Positions 50,601-61,200 of a DNA stretch of 64,000 nt are shown here, in pieces (within the stretch, counting starts at the first letter, position 1; each line of letters starts with the position of its first letter). A program made the translations under genes and the position numbers. The notes below the pieces were generated by a model, which was given only the letters and a program-made list of their open reading frames with translations, was not told where the DNA came from and searched no databases. The DNA is from Nymphalis io (lineage: Eukaryota; Arthropoda; Insecta; Lepidoptera; Nymphalidae), in NCBI RefSeq assembly GCF_905147045.1, contig NC_065900.1, positions 13,164,501 to 13,228,500 of the forward strand, in the 5' to 3' direction.

Positions 50601-53600
50601 AATGATAGATGAATGCTTGCTAACCCGAAATTAATAGTATAGTTACTCGAGTAGTTTATTATATAAATACAACAAAAATAAAGCTGATCCATAGTATAAA
50701 ATTATACTAGTTATAAATTTCAAATCCATAGCTGAGTCAAAGTTGACTGAAAGATATTTTTGGAACGTTAACACGACGGAGAACAGGAGAATGCAATTTA
50801 GTTATATATATAGCAATATATAGCTGAAGATTTCAAAATTGCTTCTCCTGGACTATTGCTTGCAGATACTGAATATTGAATACGCTGTCGTCCGCTCCAA
50901 AGGTTTTGTTATGTAACTAAGCTCAGATGCTGAAAGTATTAGGTAATTCAATTATTATCTCTATACACAAGCCATATGCATTAACATATACTTGTGTATA
51001 TGCCACTTCTTTAGAAACAAGTTCTTCACTTTAATCGATTTATTCTTTGATATTATCTTGTATAGACCAGTCGTCATAGGTTACAAGTTTATCATTAATT
51101 AAAGTTTATCATTAGTTAAACATTTGTATTTAAGTGGAAAGAGACTCTCTGAGATTCTAGTAACGATTAGCTCGTAATAGCTCGGCAGCATTCGCGGTTA
51201 AGGAATTTAAATTGTAGACTGATGTGTTGCTTTGATATTTTTGTTACTTTAACAATATTCTATAACAGCCTGTTTTCACTATTACGTTAAATACAAATTT
51301 TAAAGTAAAATCTGTAAATGTCCCACTTCTAGACGGAGGCTGTCTTACTAAGGAACGAATATTTGGAGCTTCATCCACCACGTTTCATTCGATACATACA
51401 GGTTTCCGCGACGGTTATCTCTCACCGGTACGCACGTAATGATACTACGGTTCAGTTGTTATTACACTAAGCGCGGGCCATTACATCTGGTTTTTATGTA
51501 TTTACATAATATAATTCATCTTGTGCTCGCTCGGTGTTGAAGGGCAATATCATGAAAATCCCACGAGTATCAAATAAAAATGTGCCATGTGTACGCCATG
51601 TGCCTCCGATGCTGTTCCGATACGTATCGTAACAGTGTGTTCGACAGGAGAGGAAGTCTTAGCCTGGGCTATCAATGGGAGATTTAAGGGCTGTTACTTT
51701 AATGAAAGTATACAATAAAAAAGCGAATGCGCTTAGTATAGTTAACTATTTCGTATCCGTTGTTTTCGATATTATAAAGGTGTATGTTTTGTGTATTATT
51801 TTATTTGTCATTTTGTTCATAAAGTCAAATTGTTTTATTCGATACTCTTTTTGTGTCATATAGGTGTACTCATATTATACATATTTACAATATTTTAAAT
51901 AGTTAGATATCCTCAATATTTCTGAAAAAGAAGCAAACATGCTAATTTAAAAATATATTTTTGGCATAGCAAATATATTTTGTCATTATTTCGAATGCAT
52001 TCAACTAGAAAATAAATAAGTTCTTGAACGACGTGTGTCGCCAGATTTATTTGAAGTTCTCGTATTTTATGCTTCACTTTGACTTCGAAAGTAACGCCAA
52101 TCATACGATTCGGTTCCGAGATATACTCTTACACGCGCTGAACTCCTTAATTTCGTCTCAATTTGAGCGGAACTGAACTGTTTTGTCATTGCCTACTTAA
52201 ATATTTTACTCAATATTGGAAAATATCCGCCGTTTTGAATTCATCTTCACTTGTTCGAGAGAATACAAAATAAATTTATTTTATTAGAAAAATAATCAGA
52301 GAGAGACATTAAATATTTATTGAAATGAACAGAATGTGTAGTCACCCAGTGCCGCCAGGATGCCAGCCGCCCAAAACACTTCACCGCAGAGCGCGGGCAG
52401 GAACAGCAGACCTCCCATGCGGCTACCGAAGGAGTCCTGCAGCGGATCCAGCATGGTCACGTAGCCCTGCTTGCGCATCGGATTGGCGAAGAATATACCG
52501 CCTGTTGGCAAATACCCAAACATCACTCGTCGCATCTATAACATTTATTGTATTTTACATGGCGTTTCAAAAATGTCACATTGAACGAAAATATTTATTA
52601 AAATTACACATTGAAAGCAATTCTTTAATATTATTATTTAGAAATTATTATTAAATAAAATAAAAAACATTTCCATAGGGATTTTAGGAAATTATATTCT
52701 ATTCTAGTCGGACGGTATGAATAAATATAATTTACAAATGTATGTTTTAATGTTGTGACTTCCTTTTTTAACCTTTTTCTTAATTGCAAAAAATTGCACA
52801 AAAGCAGTTTCTGTATATTATAATATAAGGTTACGTAGTAAAGAAGTAGGACAAAAACAAAAGTCACGTGATATTCATTTTAATTTCTTATCAATTATAT
52901 CCACTCGATACATACTCGTACATTTGTAAACAAAAAAAAAACAATAAAATAGTAACTGTCGTCGAATGTGAGCTGGTGAGCTAACGACTTATGTTTGTTC
53001 ACACAAAGTTTATAGTTTTTGTCCAAGCAGTTCGTAATCATACAACGCAGAACATGCGCTGTAACAGTTCTTGAGTGTATGTTAAGGAGGCCTCGTTAAG
53101 CATAAATTTGTGTCGAGGGGCTCTCCACATCGGCACGCGCGGGTGCGACTCTAATATGGAAGTGTAATTTTGTATAGTAAAACCAAGAAATGTAACTCCA
53201 CCCCATATATGTCATTACTATAATTCTATGGGAATAATATACTTTATTTTTAAGTGATTGTAAAACAAATATGGATACACATGCTTTGATATGACAGGCA
53301 GACAAGCGAAAGGCTATAACAGCCCTCTTTTTGCATTAGTTGTTAATAATATTAATGAAATACAATTACACAATTATAATATACGTTTATAATTTCACAT
53401 ATTAAAGATTTAGTGACTTGTCAAGCGTCAGGTATTGACGTTTTTAATGCAGTGGAAGAGGGAGGTATTATATGAAATCTACTATCATCATATCTTCAAA
53501 TGATAATTCTATCCCAAATATTCAGCCCAGGCCGCTTAAATCATAATTGATTACTTATTAATGAAATATGCTTACCAAACACTAGCGAGAGAGCATACCC

Positions 53601-54774
53601 GAAGGGTGCCTGGCACCAGACCAAGCCGGAGGTGTAGATCGCCTCCGCGGTGCCATTGATGTAGCCACCGCCCACCCACGTCGCTGTACCGAAGAGATTC
53701 ATAAGAGTGTCAGATTCCATTTAAAAGTTAATCATTTAATTCTCAACTGTTAATTTATTTCTTGACATAACACCACACCGATACCAAAGGATGCCGAATA
53801 ATGCCAGAAGGGCCATAATCGGTCCGATATTCCGCCTCAGTCGAGTTGACTAGTCAATTAAACTGATCATTTATAACATCTGATAGCGACTGCTCGAGCA
53901 GTTTTGGTAATCATTGGCACTTAATGAAATACCCTTTTGTTTAAATTTAGCTGCCCGAGTAGATTATTGAGTCACTCTTCCTTCAATCCGGAACAAGGAA
54001 AAAAGTATTGGTGTTTAGCGTTGACATGTGATGAGTGGGTGCCACCTACCCAGACGGACTTGCTCAACTCTACCACCACCTACCACTACGTGTAACACAG
54101 AAGCATCAAACCTACTCCTTAATAAGAGAGGCGATATTGGTCAAATAGATCAGAACTGTTAGGTTTTTAATATACTTATGCATATTTTATGCAAGATTAT
54201 CTTACTTGAACACTTATTAACAAGGAACTTTTTTCACTCAAAGATATAACGGAAGAAATAATCTGGTGATTACTAATATCTTCTCGTTCTCGTACGTTCC
54301 TTTGTGTTTAGTTTCCGTTTATTCCAGTGTTTATTAAAGCAATTTTATCAGGATTGCAAAAATATGAATGCAACTTGCATCTGGCATACATCACCATCAT
54401 GGGCTCACGCTTCATGGAAATGATTTTGCTGTTGTAATGGTTTCCCGCCACCGTTGCAGAGGCGCTAAAAGTATGGTAGTGCTTAAAACATAATACTTCC
54501 TTAATCGCCTCCAACACCAATTCTACTCCACTGGAAAACCGCAAATAAAACGGTAAAAACGGAAACGGCTTCTAAATAGGCAATCTAATGAAACGACTAA
54601 TATCTTACCTGTCATAGTGAAAATACCCACGAAGAGTCCAATGGATCTTCCAGCCAGCATGACCTCCTCTTCGGAGTCGTTGCCCGCTGGTTTCTTACGT
54701 CCCGCCCATATCCCTACGGCTAAGATGAGCACGTAGAATATGATGATGGAGATCACGCCCGCTATATTAATCAT
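38656..54774 (-). CDS. ChT: High-affinity choline transporter 1 (SLC5A7 family)
   Basis: Sodium-coupled choline uptake at the plasma membrane of cholinergic nerve terminals, rate-limiting for acetylcholine synthesis (family knowledge). Nine exons: 54774-54609, 53683-53576, 52501-52346, 45208-44910, 44808-44679, 44307-44109, 43854-43720, 41060-40788 and 38974-38656. They join in frame to 594 residues ending in TGA; all introns are GT-AG. It starts MINIAGVISIIIFYVLILAV (first membrane helix). FTMTATWVGGGYINGT spans junction 1/2. GYVTMLDPLQDSFGSRMGGL (exon 3), GGLYSVAYTDVIQLFCIFIG (exon 4), VYFQRVLSS (exon 5), SSADSSVLSASSMFAR (exons 6/7) and SDLVYVILFPQLL (exon 8) match the family closely. The cytosolic tail (about 500-594) is poorly conserved and acidic (ETDDDDLDDPND, 559-570). 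The start is chosen at the family-typical MINI; upstream ATGs precede a splice acceptor ending at 54785. Confidence 0.95.
40162..40181. repeat. Short perfect inverted repeat in a ChT intron
   Basis: CACTCAGT, loop ATTA, ACTGAGTG. It sits 43 bp before a plus-strand ATG with an exon-like context (see findings). It could be a chance palindrome. Confidence 0.4.
41347..41646 (-). mobile_element. tRNA-derived SINE, family A, near full length
   Basis: CAGTAACAGTAGCAGCCTGT at the tail side continues to CTAGGCCATCTCGGCTTTT at the head side. It lies in the intron between ChT exons 8 and 7, in the same orientation as the gene. Confidence 0.8.
42432..42630 (+). mobile_element. tRNA-derived SINE, family D
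   Basis: The head reads TGCCTCGTTGGTTTAGTGGC (A-box-like) and CCCGGGTTCAAATCCCAGG (B-box). The body contains GGTCGAAAATTCTCAGTAG and CCGTGTCTCGGAAAGCACG. It lies in a ChT intron, opposite to the gene, and is followed by a family B fragment (42636-42720). Confidence 0.7.
42636..42720 (-). mobile_element. Family B retroposon fragment
   Basis: GTTGTGTTCTTTGAAACCAG, AACACAACAAAACTAAACAT and GGAATATGTGATGA are a decayed middle part of family B. Confidence 0.45.
44369..44577 (-). mobile_element. SINE family A, degenerate copy
   Basis: AGTAACAGCCTAGAAATGTC and CCTCACGATGTTTTTCTTCA are recognisable, and the head is reduced to GGCTACTAGGCAATCAT. It lies in the intron between ChT exons 6 and 5. Confidence 0.65.
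47586..47860 (+). mobile_element. tRNA-derived SINE, family C, second copy
   Basis: It has the same order as 32785-33054: GACGAACCGGTTGGCGTGG head, GGTTCGATTCC B-box, GTCTGGGTGTAATTATCT body, and a CCCAGGATATTATTATTATT end. A CAAGCTTTGTACAAGCTT duplication sits near 47786-47803. Confidence 0.8.
47878..48150 (+). mobile_element. SINE family A, old degenerate copy
   Basis: GAGCCAAGATGGTCTTG, CATGAATCTTAACAAAAGGT, GAATTATCATGCACTTA and GAAATAAGCTCCAAACC are in the expected order. It follows the family C copy directly. Confidence 0.6.
48488..48511. repeat. Trinucleotide AAT/TAA microsatellite
   Basis: About eight TAA units. It may be the variable tail of the adjacent repeat, as family C ends in the complementary type of run. 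Confidence 0.8.
48515..48795 (-). repeat. Composite repeat containing a family D body
   Basis: The right part (GCTTTCCGAGGCACGGAAG, AAGAATTTTCGACAGAAAA, CCCAATAACTTAA) is the reverse complement of the family D body at 42500-42600. The left part (GGCCACGGCGGCCAATCTCA, TAGCCAACTGCGCAGAACG) is absent from that copy but recurs at 8971-9100 and in weak form near 59270-59400. It is either a chimeric family or a longer relative. Confidence 0.6.
49035..49321 (-). mobile_element. Family B retroposon, full length
   Basis: A long T-run (the A-tail in reverse) at 49028-49045 is followed by TATAGAATAGGAAGGTGGAC. The copy continues to GGGCTTGCACAAAGCCCTAC. It is well preserved and so relatively young. Confidence 0.85.
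50185..50475 (+). mobile_element. SINE family A, near full length
   Basis: TGGCCCTGTGGTAAGAACGC opens it (the first few head bases are missing) and CATTCACAGGCTGTTACGG closes it. The B-box-like GGATTCAAACCCG is intact. Confidence 0.8.
51264..51695. mobile_element. Two facing degenerate family A SINE remnants
   Basis: The left half (AACAGCCTGTTTTCACTATT, ATCTGTAAATGTCCCAC, GGAGCTTCATCCACCACG) is minus-strand. The right half (AATTCATCTTGTGCTCGC, CAGGAGAGGAAGTCTTAGCC, GGGCTGTTACT) is plus-strand. Both are old. Confidence 0.5.
53947..54082 (-). mobile_element. Family B retroposon fragment
   Basis: GAGTCACTCTTCCTTCAATC, GATGAGTGGGTGCCACC and CAGACGGACTTGCTCAA are the reverse of the family head. 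It lies in the first ChT intron. Confidence 0.6.
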
Positions 54775-55279
54775 TTTCGTTGTCCTGCAGGACATCATAC
54801 AGCTCATGTATTGACATTACAAGCAAATAAATTAACAAAAAATATTAAAATTAACTAATAAAATAATTCTACTACGAAACTTGGTGCTATTTAGTAATCG
54901 AGCGCTATATATACAGCGAATAAGCTGTCTATTGATTACTTGTTATAATAATAAGGTCCACATGATGGTTTACAGAGCTTTAAATAGTAGATAGAAATAC
55001 AAGTACATTTATATGTATTTTGCTATCCATCGTTTATTTATAAAGGATTTCGCACGGAGAAGGCTACGTCGTAGACTGAAGTCTACAAATTTGTGCATGT
55101 CTAATATCATATCTAAAAAATGCAACTCACTTGATACGAAAAGCCCTTCAAACTTCACCTCGCCTTCGCGCACCTTTGTTTAGCGAGTAGAGTCCGAATT
55201 AAAATGTGTTATAACAATCCATCATAAAATATATAATCTAAATACACTATCGTTATGTCACTCGCGTTCCGGTATAACT

Positions 55280-55640
55280 TATATGGACGTCCCTAGCGAG
55301 GCGTAAATGTTAGGCCTGGTGCAGCTGTCGCCCCATCGGAGGGAGGTCTTCTGCGAAGGGCTATTTCTGGTCTTAAAACTTAATCCGCACATGAGCGCGC
55401 GTATCCCCTGCCCCAAACATGAACCACGGTGTCCTGTGCCGCGTTACATAACCCGTCGTGTCGACATCCTAGCTCACGTGCCAGATGTGACAGGTCGCGA
55501 GGAGATCGCTGTCGACCGAGGTGCGCCGCGCGCTGTACTCTCGATCGATCCCCTGACGTCATTGGTCGCTATCCCACGCCACCGCGCATGCTTCGAACCT
55601 CCCACTCGCTTGCTACCGTAACACGAAACACCCACGCGAT
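55280..55640 (-). promoter_or_regulatory. GC-rich island, candidate ChT promoter
   Basis: This contrasts with its AT-rich surroundings. On the minus strand it has CCAAT directly followed by a perfect palindromic CRE, TGACGTCA (plus 55554-55561), and further down an E-box CACGTG (55475-55480) that overlaps a usable splice donor, CAC/GTGAGCT. This lies about 0.7-0.8 kb upstream of the ChT start, and the ATG exon is preceded by an acceptor (ending 54785), so a separate 5' exon is needed. The link to ChT is inference. Confidence 0.45.
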
Positions 55641-55988
55641 ACACGCTACATTTCTGCTTTTAAGCTTTAAGTTCCTCGTAGCTTTCGAACTTTATATTTC
55701 ATGTACATGTTGCATAGATATGGTAGCTTTGGCTACATAAAATAAGGGTGTTGGAATCGTAACAGAATCGTACCATCTCGAGTCTCCATTGACAAATTGA
55801 TTAACGAAAACCTAACGGCTACCTCTCGGACAAAAATAGAATCAGGGACCAAAGATTTTTATAGTGTTTTTAGGTGTAAATGTATACCGATATATGTAGA
55901 TCGGCTTAGGTAAAAATGGCCATAACACATAAATATATGCAATTCATAATTTTATTGGATTTTGATATCAGTATTTGAAGACAATTTT

Positions 55989-56283
55989 ATTACTGGTGGT
56001 AGGGCTTTGTGCAAGCTCGTCTGGGTGGGTACCACCTACTCATCAGATATTCTACCGCAAAACAGCAGTACTTGGTATTGTTGTGTTCCGGTTTGAAGGG
56101 TGAGTGAGCCAGCGTAATTACAGGCACAAGGGACATAAAATCTTAGTTCCCAGGGTTGGTGGCGCATTGGATATGTAAGCGATGGTTGACATTTCTTACA
56201 ATGCCAATGTCTAAGGGCGTTGGTGACCACTTACCATCAGATGGTCCATATGCTCGTCCGCCTTCCTATTCTATAAAAAAAAA
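55989..56283 (+). mobile_element. Family B retroposon, full length
   Basis: TTACTGGTGGTAGGGCTTTG to CCTTCCTATTCTAT plus an A-run. All internal blocks are intact, making this one of the best-preserved copies. Confidence 0.85.
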
Positions 56284-56989
56284 TTAAAGATATTAGGTAT
56301 ACTCTTAATATATGTATATAAATACTTAAAAAATGATGGCAGTAAACAAAAAAATATTCATAATTGACATATATTGAATTGGGTCTTTGCATGACATTTA
56401 TTATCTGCATTTTTAAAATATTTATATTATTGTTTTAATTTCTCGAAAAAATTTTTTACGTATTTCAGGTTCAAAAAGTGCAATAATATAACATCGTTAC
56501 ATACACATTTATGTCAGAATTTTCAGGGATTATTGCGGCATTGCGCTATTACTGTTTAAAGAAATTTCAAGATGCACGACACGGTAAATTAGAATTAAAA
56601 AAAAATTTACAAGTAAAATTATTTACTTAAAATTATTATATATATGTTATATCACGAAAAAAAAACATTTATTACTATATATCGCTTTCTGACCAGTCAC
56701 ATAACTCGTCATGTCGTTTGTTTAAATTATTGTTGATAAAAAGACCAACAATATATTTTTCTCGTCTTTACCGTAAAACTACTGTGCGGGTGTTGATGGA
56801 TCTCATAAAGAATATACCGGGGAATATTTGTAGAAGAACTATGTTTTCTACGCGTAATATTCGAATATAGACACGTTTGATTGCAAGCTTAAAATATCAA
56901 CAATCAAGTTGGCTCTTACAAACACTTATGAATCGGTTATAGTTTCGAAAACCTGTAATTAGTTCGGTATCGGTAGCGATTTGGTAAAT

Positions 56990-57350
56990 ACTACAGAGGA
57001 TGATCGAAAATGTCCACTCAGGCCCTTGCGGTTCTTGAGGTAACTGTTCGGGGCGATGGCCCCCTGCAGTGGTGGCAACGCCGTCTGCAACTACAGACGG
57101 GTCACTGGGTAGGATCATTGTCCATGGTGTTTAATTCGGGGGGTTCAAACCGTAGCGCGATCAAGCCTCGGCGATCAGCGGTCTGTGGCGGAGTGGTGGG
57201 TCCGTGTCGTCTTTTCCCGTCGCTCAGCGAGGTCGAGCCCTTCGGTGGTTGCCGGCGAGCGCCCATCAGCCCACGACGAGTAAGTGGTCAGTGTTGAGTG
57301 AGGTCGCGTTGTAACAGAGGAGAACCAGCAATTGGGTTTTTATACGGATC
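56990..57350. other. GC-rich patch of unknown nature
   Basis: It has unusually high GC with an open plus frame (57010-57297) and an open minus frame (56897-57118), neither recognised. The abrupt borders with AT-rich DNA suggest an inserted mobile-element fragment or a promoter/5' exon of the EF-hand gene. No splice-site-bounded model could be preferred. Confidence 0.3.
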
Positions 57351-57944
57351 CGAAATGAATCAATTATTCACATATCCATTATAGAAATCAGCGAATATAA
57401 CAAATTCATCGAGCATTATTTGACATTTTCGTATTTTGTATTGAATAATACGCCTTGTATGTTATAAATTAAATTAAATTTAAAAAAAAATGTTTAACCA
57501 TACAGACAAATATTATAATTATATGTAATATATTATATAATAGGCATATTTGATCATAATATTTTTATTATATAAATGATCCGGTTATACTAACGTACCT
57601 AACGTTCGAGGAATGCTCGACATGTTTCGGGAAGACCCCGGTTCTCCCCGACCATGCGGAGCGGACGCGTCAAAAACATGTCACGTGTGAAACGGTCCGG
57701 ACGTTTATATAAACGGATATATTTGCGGAATTCTCGGATGTAAGATTTATTTCCTATTGTTGGCTTCGTAGCGATCTACTGCTTAATATGGCGTTAGTAA
57801 TGCACTTGGATTTTGAGTTCATGATCACGTCCCATTAAGAGTTCCATTTGCTGGTCTACCTTTATTCAATAATAAACAAGCTATCATCATTTCGAATTCT
57901 GGAATTCGACACGTGTGATACAAAAAGCAAGTCTAGTGTAAAAT

Positions 57945-58057
57945 TCTCAAGGTTGGTGGCGCATTGGCGATGTAAGCGATGGTTAAAATTGCTCACAATG
58001 TCTATGGGCGTTGGTGACCACTTCCCATCAGGTAGCCGATATGCTCGTCCGCCTACC

Positions 58058-58062
<5 letters not shown>
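57945..58062 (+). mobile_element. Family B retroposon, 3' part
   Basis: CTCAAGGTTGGTGGCGCATT to CGTCCGCCTACCTATTATA. The tail has turned into a TA microsatellite (58061-58093). Confidence 0.75.

Positions 58063-58093
<31 letters not shown>
58061..58093. repeat. TA dinucleotide microsatellite
   Basis: About 16 TA units directly after the family B tail. It probably expanded from the TATTCTATA end of that element. Confidence 0.85.
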
Positions 58094-58107
<14 letters not shown>

Positions 58108-58110
58108 GTA

Positions 58111-58260
58111 CTAAGGCTTTATTTATAAACTTTGCTTAACGACTGTTTAGATAAACAATGAGTTCTGAATTTCTTCATTATTAATTTGACATTCGCAAGA
58201 AGAAGACGCGGCATTATTTAATTTAAAACACGCTAAACAACGTTTATAAGTAAGGCCGAA
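58111..58260. mobile_element. MITE with terminal inverted repeats
   Basis: The left end CTAAGGCTTTATTTATAAAC, then TTTGCTTAACG, is matched in reverse by the right end CGCTAAACAACGTTTATAAG, then TAAGGCCGAA. The internal CAAGAAGAAG block is the reverse of CTTCTTCTTG in the copy at 11318-11446. It ends 30 bp before the first recognisable exon of the EF-hand gene. Confidence 0.65.
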
Positions 58261-58290
58261 AGCTTCTGGAAATACAACGTACGAACGCAG

Positions 58291-61200
58291 ATAATACGGC
58301 TGGCGGATGTGTGGAAAACATGCAACAAGATCCGCGCGGCCGTGTTCCGCGTGGGCCTCGACCTGTGGCAGTGGTACCGGCCTCTCGACCCTGAAAGGAA
58401 CACCCTCATCTCTGGTAACTCTCGTCTACATGTGCATTCATGTTTTTTCGACGAACAAGCGCCAAAATGTATTGAGAACAGTAACATTCTCAATAGTAAT
58501 TGTGTTTGTGGCATGTATTATGTATCTGTAGCATCGACATAGCATAATGATAAAATATACAAGACAGAATAATTTCCACACATATATTTCAACAAAACTA
58601 ACATTCGTTCACCTGTGAAAAATATGAAAAAATAAGACTTAGCGTTGTGTGACGTGTAGTTACTAAAATGACCGCTAAACTATCGTATTTACTTTTGATT
58701 AAAAACTTAATAAAACAAACGAACGAAAAGCTACCTATAGATATATGTTGTTTTTTAATAACTATTATATTTCTTTCAGAGTCCAAGTTCGTGTCAGTGT
58801 TGGCGGGCCCGCTACGATCGGTAGTAGGTCTGTCCGACGCAGAGATCGCCCAACTCGCCGATTACTTCCGCGCCCAGGACGGCCGCATACTCTACGACCA
58901 ACTCTGTCAGGTCATACACGGGGAAGGTAGATAATAATTAATTTTAACAAATATTTACTCGAATAATGCGCAGATCTAACACGCTGCTCTGTGTTTATGG
59001 AGAAGTGTCACAGGTCTGCTCAGCACTAATCGTTTCGCACTGATTTATTAGACGACATAGATTATATAAAAAATTACAATTCTACTTATTGCACGAGTGT
59101 CATGGTTATATTTATGATTTTATTTGTTTTTTTTTTTGTTGTTGTTGTCATTAATTCTGCATTAGTGAATCGCTTTATGCAACATGGGAGGGTTGGTAAG
59201 GCATAATATTTACGTATAATTATAAAATAACAAACAGATAATAATATCCTCATATATTATATCCTAACAGCTATTCTGCCTCAACGGCCAAGTCTTAGAG
59301 ATGTGAGCGGAAATACAGATCCACACTCTATTCCTTTACTCTCATAATCCAACGGAAAGGTAAGCACTGACTAGGGGCTGCTGCTGAATATATCTTGACA
59401 GAAAACTCTCGGAATCAGGACTTAGGATCTTATAAACTAATTCTTAGATCCAACGCAATTGCAGTCACCTAGAGACAAAAGGATAGGAATGTACTTTATA
59501 TTTTAATCTACCATTCAGTGTATAAGATTAATTTTGTATTATATAATAAAATTATTTACACACTTAACATTTACTAGATCTGGGACGAGAAAAAACATCA
59601 TCTGATTGTCTGCTGGAGACATGTCCCCCGCCCCCTGAGCCCGAGTGCCACAAACTGGATCAATGGCAGATGCGTCGCCTTTGTTGCTTGCTAGCAACCA
59701 TAGCACAGCGCGAGATTCCACTTAAACCGTACTTCCAGGACTACGAACTGGTACACTGTTATATTTCAATCGGTCAGCGTGACGTATCATAATTACCTAA
59801 TGTTATTTCCATACCAGAATTTTGAAATTGTACTTTTGCAATAACTCAAATACTAAACAATTAATTTATGTAACATTATTTACAGGTTGCTAAGAACGAT
59901 GGGCGAATAACATTCGCACATTTTGCACGTGTCCTGGACTTCATCGGCATAATAGTTTCGCCTGAGGACTTCAACCTTCTTGTAAGACGATTCATTAAGG
60001 ATTCGTATACTATCGACTACGTTGAGTTTCTGAAAGCACTCGAAGCTGTCAAAAAAGAAGGCATTCGAGGACTTGGGCCGGTATGTACGTGTTGTCAGAT
60101 TTACATTTATAAAATGTTAAATAATATATAAACGTCAGAACATAACGTTTTCTAAAGTGATCATTACTTTTTAGGCGTTCAATCATCCCAAAGCGGTTAT
60201 CGACACTACATTGCCCAAGCTCTCGCGACCAGAAATCGAAGCTGGATTGTCTCCATCTGTCCTCGGTAGTTCCGAAATATTTCATCCAGCTCTTGAACCA
60301 TCGAAACCTTCTCGGCAACTTGTCGATGTAATGATGACCGTTCAACAGTTTGTGTTGCAACGTCGGATCAGAGTCTCTGAATTTTTTAGGGTAAATTATT
60401 TTCTGGATTATTTACAAATTGGGATTTTCGTCTATAAGTACTAAACAATTTATATTTACACACATAGTAAGTGTAAATATAAATTCCTTGTTTGTACACG
60501 ACGAATGTAACATTCTAATCAAGAAATATATCAGAATTGCTAATTACTAAAACAATTTGAACCTGCTGAGAGCGTCATTCATAGTGTTGAAGTGCTTTTT
60601 ATAAGGGCAAAATATTAGTGACAGACGACTTCTAAAAAGGAGCGTTCGTAACCATCACTTATCGATTCGATTCACTCACATAGTCTGTCCCCGTTAGGAT
60701 TACGACCCACTACACAGCGGCCGAGTGTCCCCGCAGCAGTTTCGCCGCGCACTGGACGCCATGGGGCTGGCGGCCGTGGTGTCGGATCGCGAGGCGCACC
60801 TCATTGCGTGCCATTACACGCACGGGGACCTTGTCTGTTGGCGCACTTTCGAGGATGACTGCGACCAAGGTGAAATTGCGATGGGCAGACAGCACTACCA
60901 CACATCGCATTTAAGACATAATATTTCACTCTCGATAGTACTGTGTCCGGAGTCCGAGCTCTCACGATGCAAATACTAGTCGCTTTAGGTATTTCAAATT
61001 GTAAAAGCTATCTGCCGTGCGGCTTATACGCGAACTTGTATAGCATATAAGTGGAGGCCTCGAATTATTTGCTGAATGTAGCTGTTTATCTTTAATTCTT
61101 TATAAATTAAATACATTTCTTTAGTGTATTATCGTTCTCCCTAATAATAATAGTAATAGGAGCACAACCACTCCTGTGTAAAATATTAAAAAACGATTGT

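Larger units (their letters stand above)
45209..52345 (-). other. 7.1-kb intron of the choline transporter
   Basis: It lies between exon 3 and exon 4, with donor GTGACT and acceptor TTGGTGCAG. It contains the family C copy (47586-47860), family A remnants (47878-48150, 50185-50475, 51264-51695), a TAA-type microsatellite (48488-48511), the composite repeat 48515-48795 and a family B copy (49035-49321). Between 45240 and 47560 no repeat or frame was recognised. Confidence 0.65.
54785..58290. other. Divergent intergenic region between ChT and the EF-hand gene
   Basis: It holds the ChT 5' UTR and presumably its promoter, plus the unseen 5' exons and promoter of the EF-hand gene. Listed separately are a GC-rich island (55280-55640), a family B copy (55989-56283), a second GC-rich patch (56990-57350), a family B 3' fragment with a TA repeat, and a MITE (58111-58260). 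No coding exon could be assigned. Confidence 0.55.

Noticed and set aside
54775..54807. Upstream ATGs in frame with ChT (MSCMMSCRTTK...)
   Set aside because: A splice acceptor (CCTGCAG, ending 54785) lies between them and the family-typical MINI start, so they are most likely intronic.
55307..55740. Overlapping plus frames of about 100 codons in the GC-rich island
   Set aside because: They arise from few stops in GC-rich sequence; no recognisable protein and better explained as a regulatory island or 5' UTR.
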